Origin: Changchengzhania lutea
Lineage (GTDB): Bacteria > Bacteroidota > Bacteroidia > Flavobacteriales > Flavobacteriaceae
DNA length: 64,000 nt
Assembly: GCF_006974145.1 (NCBI RefSeq)
Contig: NZ_CP039456.1
Span: forward strand, 2,324,001-2,388,000
Direction: 5' to 3'
A model generated the notes under the pieces. That model made no database searches. It was not told where the DNA came from and saw nothing but the letters and a program-made list of their open reading frames with translations. Made by a program: the position numbers and the translations under genes. Positions within the stretch are counted from its first letter, which is position 1. The number at the start of each line of letters is the position of its first letter. Positions 1 through 9,125 of this stretch are shown in pieces.

Positions 1-488
1 TTAAACTGAAGTGGATTTTGAGAAATAAAAATGCTAAAACCAATCATTCCGAAAAGTAGGGTTACAGACATTTGCAACATATTACCTAATAAATTAATCA
101 GTAGAATCCGGCTTCTATTAAAGCGATCGGAAAACATGGCTTTTGCTCCATATTCACCAATGCGGTTAGGCGTCAATAATGAAGCCGTTAAAGATCCTAA
201 TGTTTGTTCTGAGGCTTGCGGAAAGATCAGTTTTTTAATAGGGTCAACCAAAATTTGCCATTTTAGAATTTCGAAAAACCAGTTAAAAAAACTTAATATC
301 AATAAAAAGATGATGTTTTTTACTGAAAAAGCATCATTTTTGATTGTAAAACTATAAAAATCAGTAAAACTTAAAAGATCATTATTTATAAGGCGGTCGT
401 AAATAAAATAAAAAGCACCAACCAGCACACCTATTTTTAGAAGTACCAAAAAGAATTGTTTAGTTTTGTAGGATAGCTTGTTATACAT
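1..488 (-). CDS. Lysylphosphatidylglycerol synthase/UPF0104-type membrane protein (N-terminal part, cut by window edge)
   Basis: An open frame with no stop runs from an ATG at 486-488 to the left edge, giving about 162 residues. The protein starts MYNKLSYKTKQFF and has hydrophobic stretches at about residues 10-27, 50-65 and 135-155. The segment LTASLLTPNRIGEYGAKA is the conserved TPxR-GE-KA signature I associate with the UPF0104/flippase-like membrane domain of lysylphosphatidylglycerol synthases. In Bacteroidota such short proteins lack the aminoacyl-transferase half, so the real substrate is unknown. It is divergent from the barrel gene at 520, with only 31 bp between them. The family call is fairly firm and the function is not. 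Confidence 0.72.
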   Translation of the reverse strand, partial: MYNKLSYKTKQFFLVLLKIGVLVGAFYFIYDRLINNDLLSFTDFYSFTIKNDAFSVKNIIFLLILSFFNWFFEILKWQILVDPIKKLIFPQASEQTLGSLTASLLTPNRIGEYGAKAMFSDRFNRSRILLINLLGNMLQMSVTLLFGMIGFSIFISQNPLQF

Positions 489-519
489 AATCATTTGTGC
501 AATTAACCAATAATAATTT

Positions 520-1167
520 ATGATTCCTACTTTTAAAATTTATAAAAATGTTCTGTTTTCAATAATTCTAATGGTATCGGGAATAATATGTACTTATGCA
601 CAAAATGCCACGAGCAGCATTAAAGCCCAAGTGGCTTTAGGATTAAATAACCCTTCCAGAGATGGTTTTGTGTCTGGTTTTGAGGGGCAAACCTATAATT
701 TTCCAACAGTTAATCTTGGTGTGCAGTACATGTTTTCTAGGACATTGGGAGCAAAACTGGACTATGGGTTTAGTAGAATCTCCAATCAGAAATTTGCTCA
801 AGATTTTAAATTGAATTACTCTAGGGTGAACCTGCAACTGGTCTATGACGCATCACAAATTTTTAATTTTTTGCCTTCAAGATTTGGAACTTTCGCTCAT
901 GTAGGCCCTGGGTTTTCTATGATTAAGCCACTTGGGAATTTCACCCAAAATGATACATCTTTTTTAAATGCCATGGCTGGAATTGAATTTCATTACGGCA
1001 TTTCAGATAAATTAACCCTGTATTTGGATACCGCATATATTCTTGGATTTAGTGACGGGTTTAGCCCGATTTCTGAAGGTTTCGGATCATTCAATGGAAA
1101 CCTTTTAACCTTAACTGTTGGAGCGTCCATATCGCTAAGTGGTTGTTATTATTGTGAAAATGAATAA
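520..1167 (+). CDS. Outer-membrane beta-barrel protein (OmpA/OprF-like barrel, 215 aa)
   Basis: The N-terminus is a signal peptide ending near residue 28 (GIICTYAQ). The mature part is a run of alternating aromatic/polar strands (for example [20 protein letters not shown]) separated by Gly/Asn turns, as in small eight-stranded outer-membrane barrels. It contains a [17 protein letters not shown] strand pair typical of flavobacterial OmpA-type barrels. No peptidoglycan-binding OmpA C-terminal domain is present, so it is a barrel only. The last 8 bases overlap the ruvC start, so the two may be translationally coupled, although their functions are unrelated. The specific role is unknown. Confidence 0.7.
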   Translation: MIPTFKIYKNVLFSIILMVSGIICTYAQNATSSIKAQVALGLNNPSRDGFVSGFEGQTYNFPTVNLGVQYMFSRTLGAKLDYGFSRISNQKFAQDFKLNYSRVNLQLVYDASQIFNFLPSRFGTFAHVGPGFSMIKPLGNFTQNDTSFLNAMAGIEFHYGISDKLTLYLDTAYILGFSDGFSPISEGFGSFNGNLLTLTVGASISLSGCYYCENE

Positions 1168-1762
1168 AGAACGTATTATTTTAGGGATTGATCCAGGCAC
1201 TACCATTATGGGTTTTGGTCTTATCAAGGTCACAGGTAAAACCATGACCTTTATGCAATTAAATGAGTTGGATTTAAAAAAATATAAGGATCATTATTTA
1301 AAGCTCAAACTGATTTTTGAAAGAACTGTTGAATTAATAGACACCCATAACCCAGATGAAATTGCTATTGAAGCGCCGTTTTTTGGTAAAAACGTACAGA
1401 GTATGCTCAAGTTGGGTCGAGCACAAGGGGTTGCTATGGCCGCGGGTTTAAGTAGAGAAATTCCTATTACAGAATATTTACCCAAAAAAATTAAAATGGC
1501 CATTACGGGCAATGGAAACGCAAGTAAGGAACAAGTGGCTAAAATGCTTCAAAGTTTATTAGGTTTAAAAACACTTCCAAAAAATTTGGATGCTACTGAT
1601 GGTCTGGCCGCAGCAGTTTGTCATTTTTATAATTCTGGTAAAATAACTGTGGGTAAAAGCTATTCAGGTTGGGATGCGTTTGTAAAGCAGAATAGCCCCC
1701 CAGCCCCCAAAGGGGGAGCAAAAACAACTACTATTGTGGATCTACGCAAAAAGAAAAATTAG
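1160..1762 (+). CDS. ruvC: Crossover junction endodeoxyribonuclease RuvC
   Basis: RuvC resolves Holliday junctions together with RuvAB. The RNase-H-like fold is recognisable from the catalytic acids: Asp in GIDPGTT near the N-terminus, Glu in IAIEAPFFG, and the C-terminal pair in [12 protein letters not shown]. The ATG at 1160 gives the usual [13 protein letters not shown] start; an in-frame start at 1139 would add seven hydrophobic residues and is unlikely. The C-terminus carries an unusual tail, [14 protein letters not shown], encoded by a GC-rich repeat (positions 1694-1719) that is not part of the RuvC fold. At about 200 residues it is slightly longer than the E. coli protein. Confidence 0.95.
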   Translation: MNKERIILGIDPGTTIMGFGLIKVTGKTMTFMQLNELDLKKYKDHYLKLKLIFERTVELIDTHNPDEIAIEAPFFGKNVQSMLKLGRAQGVAMAAGLSREIPITEYLPKKIKMAITGNGNASKEQVAKMLQSLLGLKTLPKNLDATDGLAAAVCHFYNSGKITVGKSYSGWDAFVKQNSPPAPKGGAKTTTIVDLRKKKN

Positions 1763-1850
1763 TTGCAATTCTAATAAAATCATATTGACCAAAAAGAAAC
1801 TCAAAAACAACAGTGACAGTTCCTCCCCTTTGGGGAGGTTGGGAGGGGCT
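1694..1850. repeat. Pair of inverted GC-rich repeats spanning the ruvC-hemW junction (MITE-like)
   Basis: Copy 1 (1694-1719) reads agcccccc-agcccccaaaggggg-agc. Copy 2 (1821-1850) reads tcctcccctttggggagg-ttgggaggggct. The reverse complement of copy 1 aligns with copy 2 through the core CTCCCC-TTTGGGG, so they form terminal inverted repeats about 157 bp apart. Both are in frame, encoding PPAPKGG at the RuvC tail and [10 protein letters not shown] at the HemW head. Such [15 protein letters not shown] sequences recur in flavobacterial genomes from my general knowledge. The interpretation as a small inserted element is inference. Confidence 0.65.
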
Positions 1851-2969
1851 GGTATCTACATCCACATTCCGTTTTGCAAGCAAGCGTGCTTTTATTGCGA
1901 CTTTCATTTTTCAACCTCATTAAAGAAGAAGGATGTATTAATTCAATCGTTGGTAAAAGAGTTGGAACTTAGAAAAGATGAGCTTCAAAACGACATTATC
2001 GAAACCATTTATTTTGGTGGTGGTACACCATCATTGCTGTCAAAATCTGAATTAGAGCTAATAATACATTCAGTTTATAAAAATTATGAAGTCGCTCCTA
2101 ATCCAGAAATTACTTTAGAAGCTAATCCCGATGATTTAACAAATGATGTCATACTATACTTGTCTAAAAGTCCAATTAACAGGTTGAGCATTGGGATACA
2201 GTCATTTGTTGAAGACGATTTAAAAAGTATGAATCGGGCACATAATGCTAAAGAAGCGAAGGCATGCTTGTCCATGGCAAGTCAGCATTTCAACAATATA
2301 ACCATCGATTTAATTTATGGAATCCCAGATATGACTTTGGAGAAGTGGAATACTAATATCGAAACAGCTCTTAGTTATGGCGTAAATCATATCTCTAGCT
2401 ATGCCTTGACAGTAGAACCTAAAACGGCCTTAGATACCTTTATTAAAACCGGGAAATATCCACCTCTAGATGAAGTCTTGGCACTGGCGCATTTTAATCA
2501 TTTAGTAAAAAAGATGGAAGCTGCAGGTTTTGTGCATTATGAAATTTCAAACTTTGGGAAGCCTAATTACTTTTCAAAACATAATACCAGTTATTGGCAA
2601 GGGAAACCCTATTTGGGTATTGGTCCTTCAGCACATTCTTTTTATGGAAATAAACGAAGTTGGAATGTGTCCAATAATTCAAAATATATACATGCACTTC
2701 AGAATAACCAATTACCGAATGAATCTGAAATCTTATCAAAAAAAGACCAATTTAACGAATATATCATGACGGGGCTGCGCACCATTTGGGGTGTATCACT
2801 TGAAAAGATAGACACCAATTTCGGGGCAAGCTATTCGGAACATCTTTTGCATGAGGCAAATAAATACATTGTAAAAGAGTTGTTAAGTCTCGAAGATCAT
2901 AAATTAATAGTCACAAATAAAGGTGAATTTTTGGTAGATGGAATGGCTTCAGAACTGTTTATGATTTAG
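1734..2969 (+). CDS. hemW: HemW-type radical SAM haem chaperone (oxygen-independent coproporphyrinogen oxidase-like)
   Basis: This is a radical SAM protein with the CxxxCxxC cluster motif in [12 protein letters not shown], followed by the glycine motif [11 protein letters not shown], the EANPDD segment, [10 protein letters not shown] and the [11 protein letters not shown] segment, all in HemW order. HemW proteins bind haem and deliver it to acceptors; they usually lack coproporphyrinogen oxidase activity. The conserved start of the family is [11 protein letters not shown], but here [11 protein letters not shown] has no adjacent ATG. The ATG at 1734 adds about 40 atypical residues coming from the repeat and overlaps ruvC by 29 bp. 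A TTG at 1839, in the repeat, is another possible start. Confidence 0.88.
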   Translation: MWIYAKRKISCNSNKIILTKKKLKNNSDSSSPLGRLGGAGIYIHIPFCKQACFYCDFHFSTSLKKKDVLIQSLVKELELRKDELQNDIIETIYFGGGTPSLLSKSELELIIHSVYKNYEVAPNPEITLEANPDDLTNDVILYLSKSPINRLSIGIQSFVEDDLKSMNRAHNAKEAKACLSMASQHFNNITIDLIYGIPDMTLEKWNTNIETALSYGVNHISSYALTVEPKTALDTFIKTGKYPPLDEVLALAHFNHLVKKMEAAGFVHYEISNFGKPNYFSKHNTSYWQGKPYLGIGPSAHSFYGNKRSWNVSNNSKYIHALQNNQLPNESEILSKKDQFNEYIMTGLRTIWGVSLEKIDTNFGASYSEHLLHEANKYIVKELLSLEDHKLIVTNKGEFLVDGMASELFMI

Positions 2970-2980
2970 TATATTTGAGT

Positions 2981-3730
2981 ATGATAGCCATAATAAAAAA
3001 AGACTTAAGGTCTTATAAGATTGATTTTTCAGAACCTTTAGATATTTCAATGCCGCTTAGAGCATCCAAAAATAATGTCAACGCGTGGTATGTCAATGAA
3101 CCAAAAATAGAACCCGAAAAAGATGGGGAGTGGGTGGCAAGTGTAAAAGAAGGCGCCAGTATTAATTTCAATAATATCTATTTTAATCCGCATGCTCATG
3201 GCACACATACCGAATGTGTTGGACATATTACTGAGGAAGTATATTCCATAAATGAATATTTGAAAAAATTCTTTTTTCATGCCGAAGTCATTACCGTGGC
3301 GCCAGAAAATTATTTGAAAGACAAGGTGATTTCCAGAAAACAATTAGAATCTGCTTTAGGTGGCAAAAGACGGGATGCTGTGGTTATTAGAACCATTCCT
3401 AATACGAAGGATAAATTATCTAGGCAATATTCGCATACGAATTGGAGCTATTTTCAAGAGGATGCCATGAATTATTTAGTAAATAAAGGGATTAAACATC
3501 TGCTTATAGATTTACCAAGTGTAGATAGAGAAAAAGATGGAGGCGAATTGTTGGCGCATAAAATTTTTTGGAATTATGGAGGCAATCTACGGAAAAATTG
3601 CACTATTACAGAGCTTATTTATGTACCCAATAAAGTAAAAGACGGCGCTTATTTTTTAAATTTACAAATAGCACCTTTTGAAAATGATGCATCACCAAGC
3701 AAACCAATTTTATATAAAATCATAGCATAA
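2981..3730 (+). CDS. Cyclase-family metal-dependent hydrolase (kynurenine formamidase-like)
   Basis: The protein has the metal-binding motif HAHGTHTECVGH, matching the HxGTHxD-type signature of the cyclase/arylformamidase family, and a downstream HLLIDLPSVDREKDGG segment that usually supplies further metal or substrate contacts. It has about 249 residues with no signal peptide, so it is cytoplasmic. The ATG at 2981 is preferred over a TTG at 2975. It begins 11 bp after hemW and is followed immediately by the DUF4230 gene, so these are probably one transcript. Kynurenine formamidase activity is not established, because no tryptophan-catabolic neighbours are present. Confidence 0.75.
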   Translation: MIAIIKKDLRSYKIDFSEPLDISMPLRASKNNVNAWYVNEPKIEPEKDGEWVASVKEGASINFNNIYFNPHAHGTHTECVGHITEEVYSINEYLKKFFFHAEVITVAPENYLKDKVISRKQLESALGGKRRDAVVIRTIPNTKDKLSRQYSHTNWSYFQEDAMNYLVNKGIKHLLIDLPSVDREKDGGELLAHKIFWNYGGNLRKNCTITELIYVPNKVKDGAYFLNLQIAPFENDASPSKPILYKIIA

Positions 3731-4345
3731 ATGGAAGGATTTTTAGGACTTATAGTTGGTGTTTTAGCTAGTTTGGGTGTGATTACCTATCTTAAATCAC
3801 TTAAAAGAAAGGAGCTAGTAAATGCACAATCTGTGGTGCTTTTAGAAAAGATTAAAACCGTTTGTAAATTTATTACGGTGGAAGGCGACTTTGCTGAAAT
3901 ATACCACTACGAAAATGTAAAAGAACTCTTTTTAAAACTGGTGGCAAGTCGAAAAAAGGCACTGGTTGTTATAAATGCAAAAGCTCATATAGGCTACGAT
4001 TTGTCTAAAATTAGATTAAAAGCCGATACCGAAAGAAAGCAAGTTATTCTCGAAGATTTTCCCCAACCGGAGGTTTTATCTATTGAAACAAATTTGAATT
4101 ATTACGACAAAAAAGAGGGCTATTTTAATCGGTTTGCTGCTCAAGATCTAACGGGTTTGCAGGCCGAAGCCAAAGCACATATAAAGGCAAAAATTCCAGA
4201 AAGTGGCTTATTGCAACTGGCACAAAAAGAGGCCTTAGAAAGTATTTTGCTTATAGAAACCATTGTGCAAACCATAGGATGGAAACTGGATTATTCGGCG
4301 TTGAAGATTGATGAAGAAAGTATTAAAGAAGTAAAAGAGAAATGA
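3731..4345 (+). CDS. DUF4230 family membrane-anchored protein
   Basis: The protein has 204 residues with one N-terminal membrane helix (residues 3-21, FLGLIVGVLASLGVITYL), then a soluble domain beginning with the VVLLEKIKTVCKFITVEGDFAEIY segment (given here in part) that I recognise as DUF4230. The family is common in Bacteroidota and has no assigned biochemical function. The gene starts directly after the stop of the cyclase-family gene and overlaps the GNAT gene by 4 bp, so it is embedded in an operon. Topology predicts a short cytoplasmic N-terminus and either a periplasmic or a cytoplasmic domain; the sequence alone does not decide. Confidence 0.75.
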   Translation: MEGFLGLIVGVLASLGVITYLKSLKRKELVNAQSVVLLEKIKTVCKFITVEGDFAEIYHYENVKELFLKLVASRKKALVVINAKAHIGYDLSKIRLKADTERKQVILEDFPQPEVLSIETNLNYYDKKEGYFNRFAAQDLTGLQAEAKAHIKAKIPESGLLQLAQKEALESILLIETIVQTIGWKLDYSALKIDEESIKEVKEK

Positions 4346-4740
4346 TTGAAATATCTATTGATAAAGGAAAGCTTCAAAAAGATATTATTCATAATTTTTT
4401 AAAAACAGCCTATTGGGCGAAAGGAAGGACACTTAAAGAAGTGGAAAGGTCTATCAATCATAGCTTGTGTTTTGGAGTGTATTTAAACGGAGCACAAATT
4501 GGCTTTGCCAGGGTGGTAACCGATTACGTTGTATTTGCATATCTTATGGATGTATTTATTTTGCCAGAACATCAAGGCAATGGGTATTCCAAGGAATTAA
4601 TGAAAGCCGTTAATGAAGAACCAAAACTTCAGTCCTGTAAAGTTTGGATGTTAAAAACATCTGATGCTCATAATCTGTATCAACAATATGGCTATACGAC
4701 AATTAAGCATTCAGAAAAAATAATGGAACGCCTGTTATAA
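4342..4740 (+). CDS. GNAT family N-acetyltransferase
   Basis: This 132-residue protein has the GNAT core. A beta strand, ARVVTDYVVFAYLMDVFI, leads into the acetyl-CoA pyrophosphate loop LPEHQGNGYSKELM (the Q/RxxGxG/A motif), and then LKTSDAHNLYQQYGY, the usual C-terminal motif B. The small single-domain architecture is typical of YjcK/ElaA-like enzymes. The substrate cannot be read from the sequence. It overlaps the upstream DUF4230 gene by 4 bp (ATGA), indicating translational coupling. Confidence 0.85.
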   Translation: MIEISIDKGKLQKDIIHNFLKTAYWAKGRTLKEVERSINHSLCFGVYLNGAQIGFARVVTDYVVFAYLMDVFILPEHQGNGYSKELMKAVNEEPKLQSCKVWMLKTSDAHNLYQQYGYTTIKHSEKIMERLL

Positions 4741-4774
4741 TCTATTAAATCAAACCGTTCATTAATTTAAAAAC

Positions 4775-5137
4775 ATGAATATAGAGCAATACAGAGATTA
4801 TTGTTTAAGTAAAAAGGGAGTGACTGAACACTTTCCTTTTGATAAGGACACTTTAGTCTTTAAAGTGTTGGAAAAAATGTTTGCTTTGGCGTCCTTAGAA
4901 AAATGGGAAGCTGGAAATGGTTTTATCAACTTAAAATGTGATCCAGATTATGCTTTGGAACTCCGAGAGACCTATAGCAGCATAAAACCTGGTTGGCACA
5001 TGAATAAGCAGCAATGGAACAGTGTTTATATTCACGAAGGTGAATTAAAGCCACAATTTATTTTGGAACTTATAGATCATTCTTACGATATGGTGGTAAA
5101 AGGCATGACTAAAAAGTTAAGGGATAGCTTAATATAG
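4775..5137 (+). CDS. MmcQ/YjbR family protein
   Basis: This 120-residue protein shows the YjbR/CyaY-like fold signature. It has an N-terminal YRDYCLSKKGVTEHFPFD segment, the central KMFALASLEKWEAG, then FINLKCDPDYALELRE and the C-terminal GWHMNKQQWNSVYI. Members are often annotated as DNA-binding, by structural analogy to the double-wing DNA-binding domain. The role here is unknown. It follows the GNAT gene by 34 bp in the same direction and probably ends the operon that begins with ruvC or hemW. Confidence 0.85.
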   Translation: MNIEQYRDYCLSKKGVTEHFPFDKDTLVFKVLEKMFALASLEKWEAGNGFINLKCDPDYALELRETYSSIKPGWHMNKQQWNSVYIHEGELKPQFILELIDHSYDMVVKGMTKKLRDSLI

Positions 5138-5319
5138 AAAGGTTTATTGCTTTTAGACAATAAGATTAGTTTATTGTTGTACATTTATATTCTCCTAATT
5201 CATAACCATGAATTTAATAGCGCATAAAAGATTGTTCTAAATCTTAGTTTTTTTGTTGTCCCAAATCTTAAAGTAGTATTCATTTATTTAATTTAATAAA
5301 CTTTAATTTTTGACAAATT

Positions 5320-6147
5320 ATGAAAACAACCAACCAATTTTTTACAGCAATAGTGCTTACGCTTTTGCTATTTAGTACAACTATTGTTGCGCAAGACGAC
5401 GCTCCCAAAATTCCAGAGTTCATTACTGTGACTACCAATCATTGGAATATGGATAAGAAAGATTTTAAAATGTCTGAATGGAAAGCTGCTGAAAAAGAAT
5501 ATTTAGAAAAAGTAACCATGAAAAATGAATTTATATTGGGGTCTTCTATGTATTTACATAATATGACGGCGGACAATAGCGAGTTTCTTTCAGTACAAAC
5601 GTTTGCCACTTGGGAAGATATGGGCAAGTTTGGAGACAGGAATGCCGAGCTGGAAAAAGCCGCATGGCCAGATGAAGCAAAGAGAAAAGTATTCTTAAAA
5701 AATCTAAATTCGTATTATGCAAATGAGCATTCAGATGAAATTTATGCGCCTATACCAGGAGGCAAATTTATGGACGAAAGACCAACAAAGGATATGGTTT
5801 GCTACGTGAAAAAAAGTTATTTTGCATTTCCTGAAGACGGCACAAATGAAGAGTTTAAAAAATTAAGAATGGAAGGAAATGCTACTATTGTACAAAAAAA
5901 TCAATACGTTAAAGCATATTATCCAAATGTACATGCTTGGGGCTCAGATAAAACAGAGTATATCGAAGCTTTTTATTTGGATTCATTGGCAGATTTAGAT
6001 AAAATGTTTGATAGAGATGACGAATTAATGGAAGAAGCCTTTCCAGATAATGAAGCCAATAGAGCAAAAGGAAAAGCTTGGGCTAAATATTTTACAGGTG
6101 TTCATGGTGATTATGTATACACATATATACATGATCTTTCCAAATAA
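5320..6147 (+). CDS. Exported two-repeat protein of unknown function (275 aa)
   Basis: A clear signal peptide (MKTTNQFFTAIVLTLLLFST, cleavage near AQDD) directs export. The mature protein is an internal duplication. The first half (about 35-140) has VTTNHWNMDKKDFKMSEW and ELEKAAWPDEAKRKVF; the second half (about 150-270) repeats the pattern as CYVKKSYFAFPEDGTNEEF and ELMEEAFPDNEANRAKGKAW. The spacing suggests two dimeric alpha/beta-barrel (NIPSNAP/ABM-like) units, but that is structural guesswork. No lipobox Cys is present. It has its own promoter region (182 bp upstream) and a terminator at 6166-6194. Confidence 0.6.
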   Translation: MKTTNQFFTAIVLTLLLFSTTIVAQDDAPKIPEFITVTTNHWNMDKKDFKMSEWKAAEKEYLEKVTMKNEFILGSSMYLHNMTADNSEFLSVQTFATWEDMGKFGDRNAELEKAAWPDEAKRKVFLKNLNSYYANEHSDEIYAPIPGGKFMDERPTKDMVCYVKKSYFAFPEDGTNEEFKKLRMEGNATIVQKNQYVKAYYPNVHAWGSDKTEYIEAFYLDSLADLDKMFDRDDELMEEAFPDNEANRAKGKAWAKYFTGVHGDYVYTYIHDLSK

Positions 6148-6165
6148 ATTACTGTAATAATTAAT

Positions 6166-6194
6166 AGAAAAGGACGCTCAATGTGTCCTTTTCT
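6166..6194 (+). terminator. Rho-independent terminator after the exported repeat protein
   Basis: A perfect 10-bp stem, AGAAAAGGAC paired with GTCCTTTTCT, encloses a 9-base loop and is followed by a T-rich tract (tgtttt). It lies 18 bp after the stop of the upstream gene, the expected place for its terminator. Confidence 0.8.
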
Positions 6195-6275
6195 TGTTTT
6201 AAAGAAACATCCCTAAACACAGACTTGTGAACCCTGCTTTTTAAATGTATTATTGCAAAATTAAAATAACAGCCC

Positions 6276-6854
6276 ATGAGCGTATTGCACACATTACAAG
6301 AACGAAGCAACAACACCTGCGAATTATGTACGTCAACCGAAGGTTTAAAACAATATACCATTCCGCCGTCATTAAATGAAAACGTGGCGAATGACGTATT
6401 GGTTTGTGGTAATTGCTATGATCAAATTGAAGGCAATACAGATATGGATTCAAATCATTGGCGATGTCTAAACGATAGCATGTGGAGTGAGCATATTCCA
6501 GTTCAGATTATGGCTTGGAGAATGCTTCAAAGGCTGCGTAACGAAGGTTGGCCTAAAGATTTACTGGACATGATGTATTTAGATGATGACGCATTAGCTT
6601 TAGCGCGCGCCACTGGCGAGCATGAGGAGGCTGCCAACAAAATAATCCATAGGGATGTTAATGGTGTCATTCTAGAAAATGGTGATTCGGTTGTTTTAAT
6701 AAAAGACCTAAAAGTAAAAGGGACAAGCTTGGTTGCTAAACAAGGTACGGCTGTTAGAAATATTCGGTTAGATTATGAAAATGCAGAATATATTGAAGGT
6801 AAAGTTGGGCCGCAACAAATTGTGATTATCACCAAATACGTAAAGAAAACTTAA
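6276..6854 (+). CDS. PhnA domain protein (zinc-ribbon protein)
   Basis: The N-terminus carries a zinc ribbon, CELC...CGNC (residues about 14-50), and the C-terminus the PhnA beta domain (DVNGVILENGDSVVLIKDLK, then QQIVIITKYVKK). The segment between is longer than in E. coli PhnA (192 vs about 110 residues), as is usual in Bacteroidota. Despite the historical name, PhnA is not part of the C-P lyase pathway, and no phosphonate genes are nearby. A cytoplasmic, possibly RNA-binding role has been suggested for such folds; function is uncertain. Confidence 0.85.
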   Translation: MSVLHTLQERSNNTCELCTSTEGLKQYTIPPSLNENVANDVLVCGNCYDQIEGNTDMDSNHWRCLNDSMWSEHIPVQIMAWRMLQRLRNEGWPKDLLDMMYLDDDALALARATGEHEEAANKIIHRDVNGVILENGDSVVLIKDLKVKGTSLVAKQGTAVRNIRLDYENAEYIEGKVGPQQIVIITKYVKKT

Positions 6855-6991
6855 GGACTCTTTTTATATTGTCTCGGACTCATCTGTTTACTGGATCTAA
6901 ACTGTCTGTTGAAATTGGATTTACTGAATTGAATCAGGCTAGCCTTTACCAGATTGTCAATACGGCTTTTCAAAAAACTCAAAATTTCATT
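6851..6991 (-). pseudogene. C-terminal remnant of an AraC-family regulator
   Basis: The minus-strand reading from 6991 down to a stop at 6851-6853 gives NEILSFLKSRIDNLVK...FSKSNFNRQFRSSKQMSPRQYKK. The last part matches the end of the second helix-turn-helix of AraC/XylS regulators (SHFNRxFKxxxGMSPxxYRK). Only about 45 residues remain. The remnant overlaps the 3' ends of both convergent genes (phnA stop and katE stop), so it is not expressed as a protein. It implies that a regulator gene downstream of katE was deleted. Confidence 0.7.
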
Positions 6992-9125
6992 AAACCGCTA
7001 TAGACTTGGTTGCAGGCATCCGCTCCCAATTTCTATGATTCGCTATTGCCTTAATAAAATCCTGAACTTCACAGTTGATGAATATGGCCTTATCGTCATC
7101 CAAATAGTCATCAATTCGTGTATTTCTGAGGTATGTTTCTCCTTCGTTATCTGCTGCAATGGCCTTGCAATGTTTAAAAGTCTCTAAAACAAATTTCTCG
7201 AATTTGGCAACTTTAGTCATAGCATCTATAGATTTTTTTCCACCAGGAATATAAATAGCATCAAAAAGAACACTCTCGGTCGTATCAATAGAGGTATCTA
7301 CTTTGTGATCTTTTTTATTATCGCACTTTACAGTGCCCCCATGAGATGCCACAAGTTTTACTACAGCATTTTTATTCTCTAGTGCTTTCCGAACCTTGTC
7401 AAAATCTTCAAAAGAAAAACCATCGGATACTAAAACAGCCACCTGTCGGGTTGCAATAGATTCAAATTTTGTATTGCTCTGACTTAATGCTGGTGATTCA
7501 TCAAGATAATTTTTGGCTTTTGAAGGTTGGAAATCCTTTACCGTGGCGTCTGCTCCAATTGCTTGATTGATGGGATTATCAATGGTTTTAGGAATTTTCA
7601 TTCCTAAATTATCAGCGACGCTCTTTGCCAAGTCATTGTTAATTTGTTTTATCAGCCAAAGCATTCTACTCTTTATATGGTCATGATTTACTTTTCCTAA
7701 TTCGAACGAGTAAGCGTCGATAACATGTTGCTGTTCCCATTCTTGTAAACTTCTGTAAAACAATGCTGGTTGAGAAAAGTGGTCGCTAAAGCTTGTGCTT
7801 CGGGATCTTATTTTTTTGGCATCTATCCGCTCTTCATAACTATGGAAAGCCCCTTCAGAAATTTTTGCTAAATGCGGACAGCCGCCTCCTAATGTGTTAG
7901 GAAAATAAGCTGTTTGTCCTTTAGATATTTCTGTTTGCATGTGACCGTCTCTTTGGTTGTGATGCGATTGAGCCAACGGCTTATTGATTGGGATTTGATG
8001 AAAATTAGGACTCCCTAATCTTGATAATTGCGTATCTCTATAAGAGAATAATCGTCCTTGTAATAACGGATCGTTGCTAAAATCGATTCCAGGAATAATA
8101 TTCCCAGGTAAAAACGCCACTTGCTCGGTTTCAGCAAAAAAGTTCTCTGGGTTTCTATTCAATGTCATTTTGCCAACAATTTGTACGGGCACCATTTCTT
8201 CTGGAATTAACTTGGTAGGATCCAAAATATCAAAATCATATTTATGTTCATCTTCCTCAGGAATTATTTGGAAGCCTAGTTCCCACTCTGGAAACTGTCC
8301 CATTTCGATAGCTTCCCATAAGTCACGACGATGGAAATCGGGATCGGCACCATTGATTCTAACAGCCTCATCCCATGTCACCGAATGGACTCCTAATACC
8401 GGTTTCCAATGAAATTTTACAAAGTGCGATTCCCCTTTTTTATTTATAAGTCTGTACGTATGGATTCCAAAACCTTCCATCATTCGAAGACTCCTTGGGA
8501 TGGCGCGATCGCTCATTGCCCAAATATGGTTATGTAGAGTTTCCGTTGTTAAAGAAATAAAATCATAAAATGTATCATGGGCAGAAGCCGCCTGTGGAAT
8601 TTCATTATTGGGTTCTGGTTTCACAGCATGAATTAAATCAGGAAACTTCATAGCATCTTGAATAAAGAATATGGGCATATTGTTTCCTACTAAATCCCAA
8701 GTACCTTCTTCATTATAGAACTTCACAGCAAAACCTCTCACATCACGCGCTAAGTCTGGAGAGCCTTTGGATCCAGCAACAGTTGAGAATCGTACAAATA
8801 CAGGCGTCTTCCTTTTAGTATCAGTAAACAGTTCAGCTTTTGTGTATTTATCTTGCGACTCGTAAAGTTCAAAAAAACCATGGGCTCCACTTCCTCTAGC
8901 ATGAACGATACGCTCTGGAATGCGCTCATGATCAAAACTTGTTATTTTTTCTCTAAGCAGAAAATCTTCCAATAAGGTTGAACCCCGCTCACCAGATTTC
9001 AAGGAATTATTAGTGTCGTTTACTTTAACACCTTGCCGTGAGGTAAGTGTTTGATCTTTTCCATCTACAATAAAATCATCTAGTTGATCTTGCTTTTTAG
9101 AATTGCCTTTTTTTTTGCTAGCCAT
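6990..9125 (-). CDS. katE: Large-subunit monofunctional catalase (HPII type) with C-terminal amidotransferase-like domain
   Basis: The catalase domain (about residues 40-520) has the distal haem His in VHARGSGAHGFFE, an Asn in DLVGNNMPIFFIQDA, and the proximal haem Tyr in RLFSYRDTQLSRLG. The C-terminal 150 residues (VAVLVSDGFSFEDFDKV onward) form the flavodoxin/DJ-1-like domain found only in large-subunit catalases; 711 residues is normal for this class. The enzyme breaks hydrogen peroxide into water and oxygen in the cytoplasm. It is transcribed divergently from the PA2169 gene across 288 bp, and that pairing of stress genes suggests shared oxidative-stress control. Confidence 0.97.
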   Translation of the reverse strand: MASKKKGNSKKQDQLDDFIVDGKDQTLTSRQGVKVNDTNNSLKSGERGSTLLEDFLLREKITSFDHERIPERIVHARGSGAHGFFELYESQDKYTKAELFTDTKRKTPVFVRFSTVAGSKGSPDLARDVRGFAVKFYNEEGTWDLVGNNMPIFFIQDAMKFPDLIHAVKPEPNNEIPQAASAHDTFYDFISLTTETLHNHIWAMSDRAIPRSLRMMEGFGIHTYRLINKKGESHFVKFHWKPVLGVHSVTWDEAVRINGADPDFHRRDLWEAIEMGQFPEWELGFQIIPEEDEHKYDFDILDPTKLIPEEMVPVQIVGKMTLNRNPENFFAETEQVAFLPGNIIPGIDFSNDPLLQGRLFSYRDTQLSRLGSPNFHQIPINKPLAQSHHNQRDGHMQTEISKGQTAYFPNTLGGGCPHLAKISEGAFHSYEERIDAKKIRSRSTSFSDHFSQPALFYRSLQEWEQQHVIDAYSFELGKVNHDHIKSRMLWLIKQINNDLAKSVADNLGMKIPKTIDNPINQAIGADATVKDFQPSKAKNYLDESPALSQSNTKFESIATRQVAVLVSDGFSFEDFDKVRKALENKNAVVKLVASHGGTVKCDNKKDHKVDTSIDTTESVLFDAIYIPGGKKSIDAMTKVAKFEKFVLETFKHCKAIAADNEGETYLRNTRIDDYLDDDKAIFINCEVQDFIKAIANHRNWERMPATKSIAV

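Noticed and set aside
31-357. A plus-strand open frame of 108 codons at the left edge
   Set aside because: It is the antisense shadow of the UPF0104-type membrane protein frame, which has strong family features on the minus strand.
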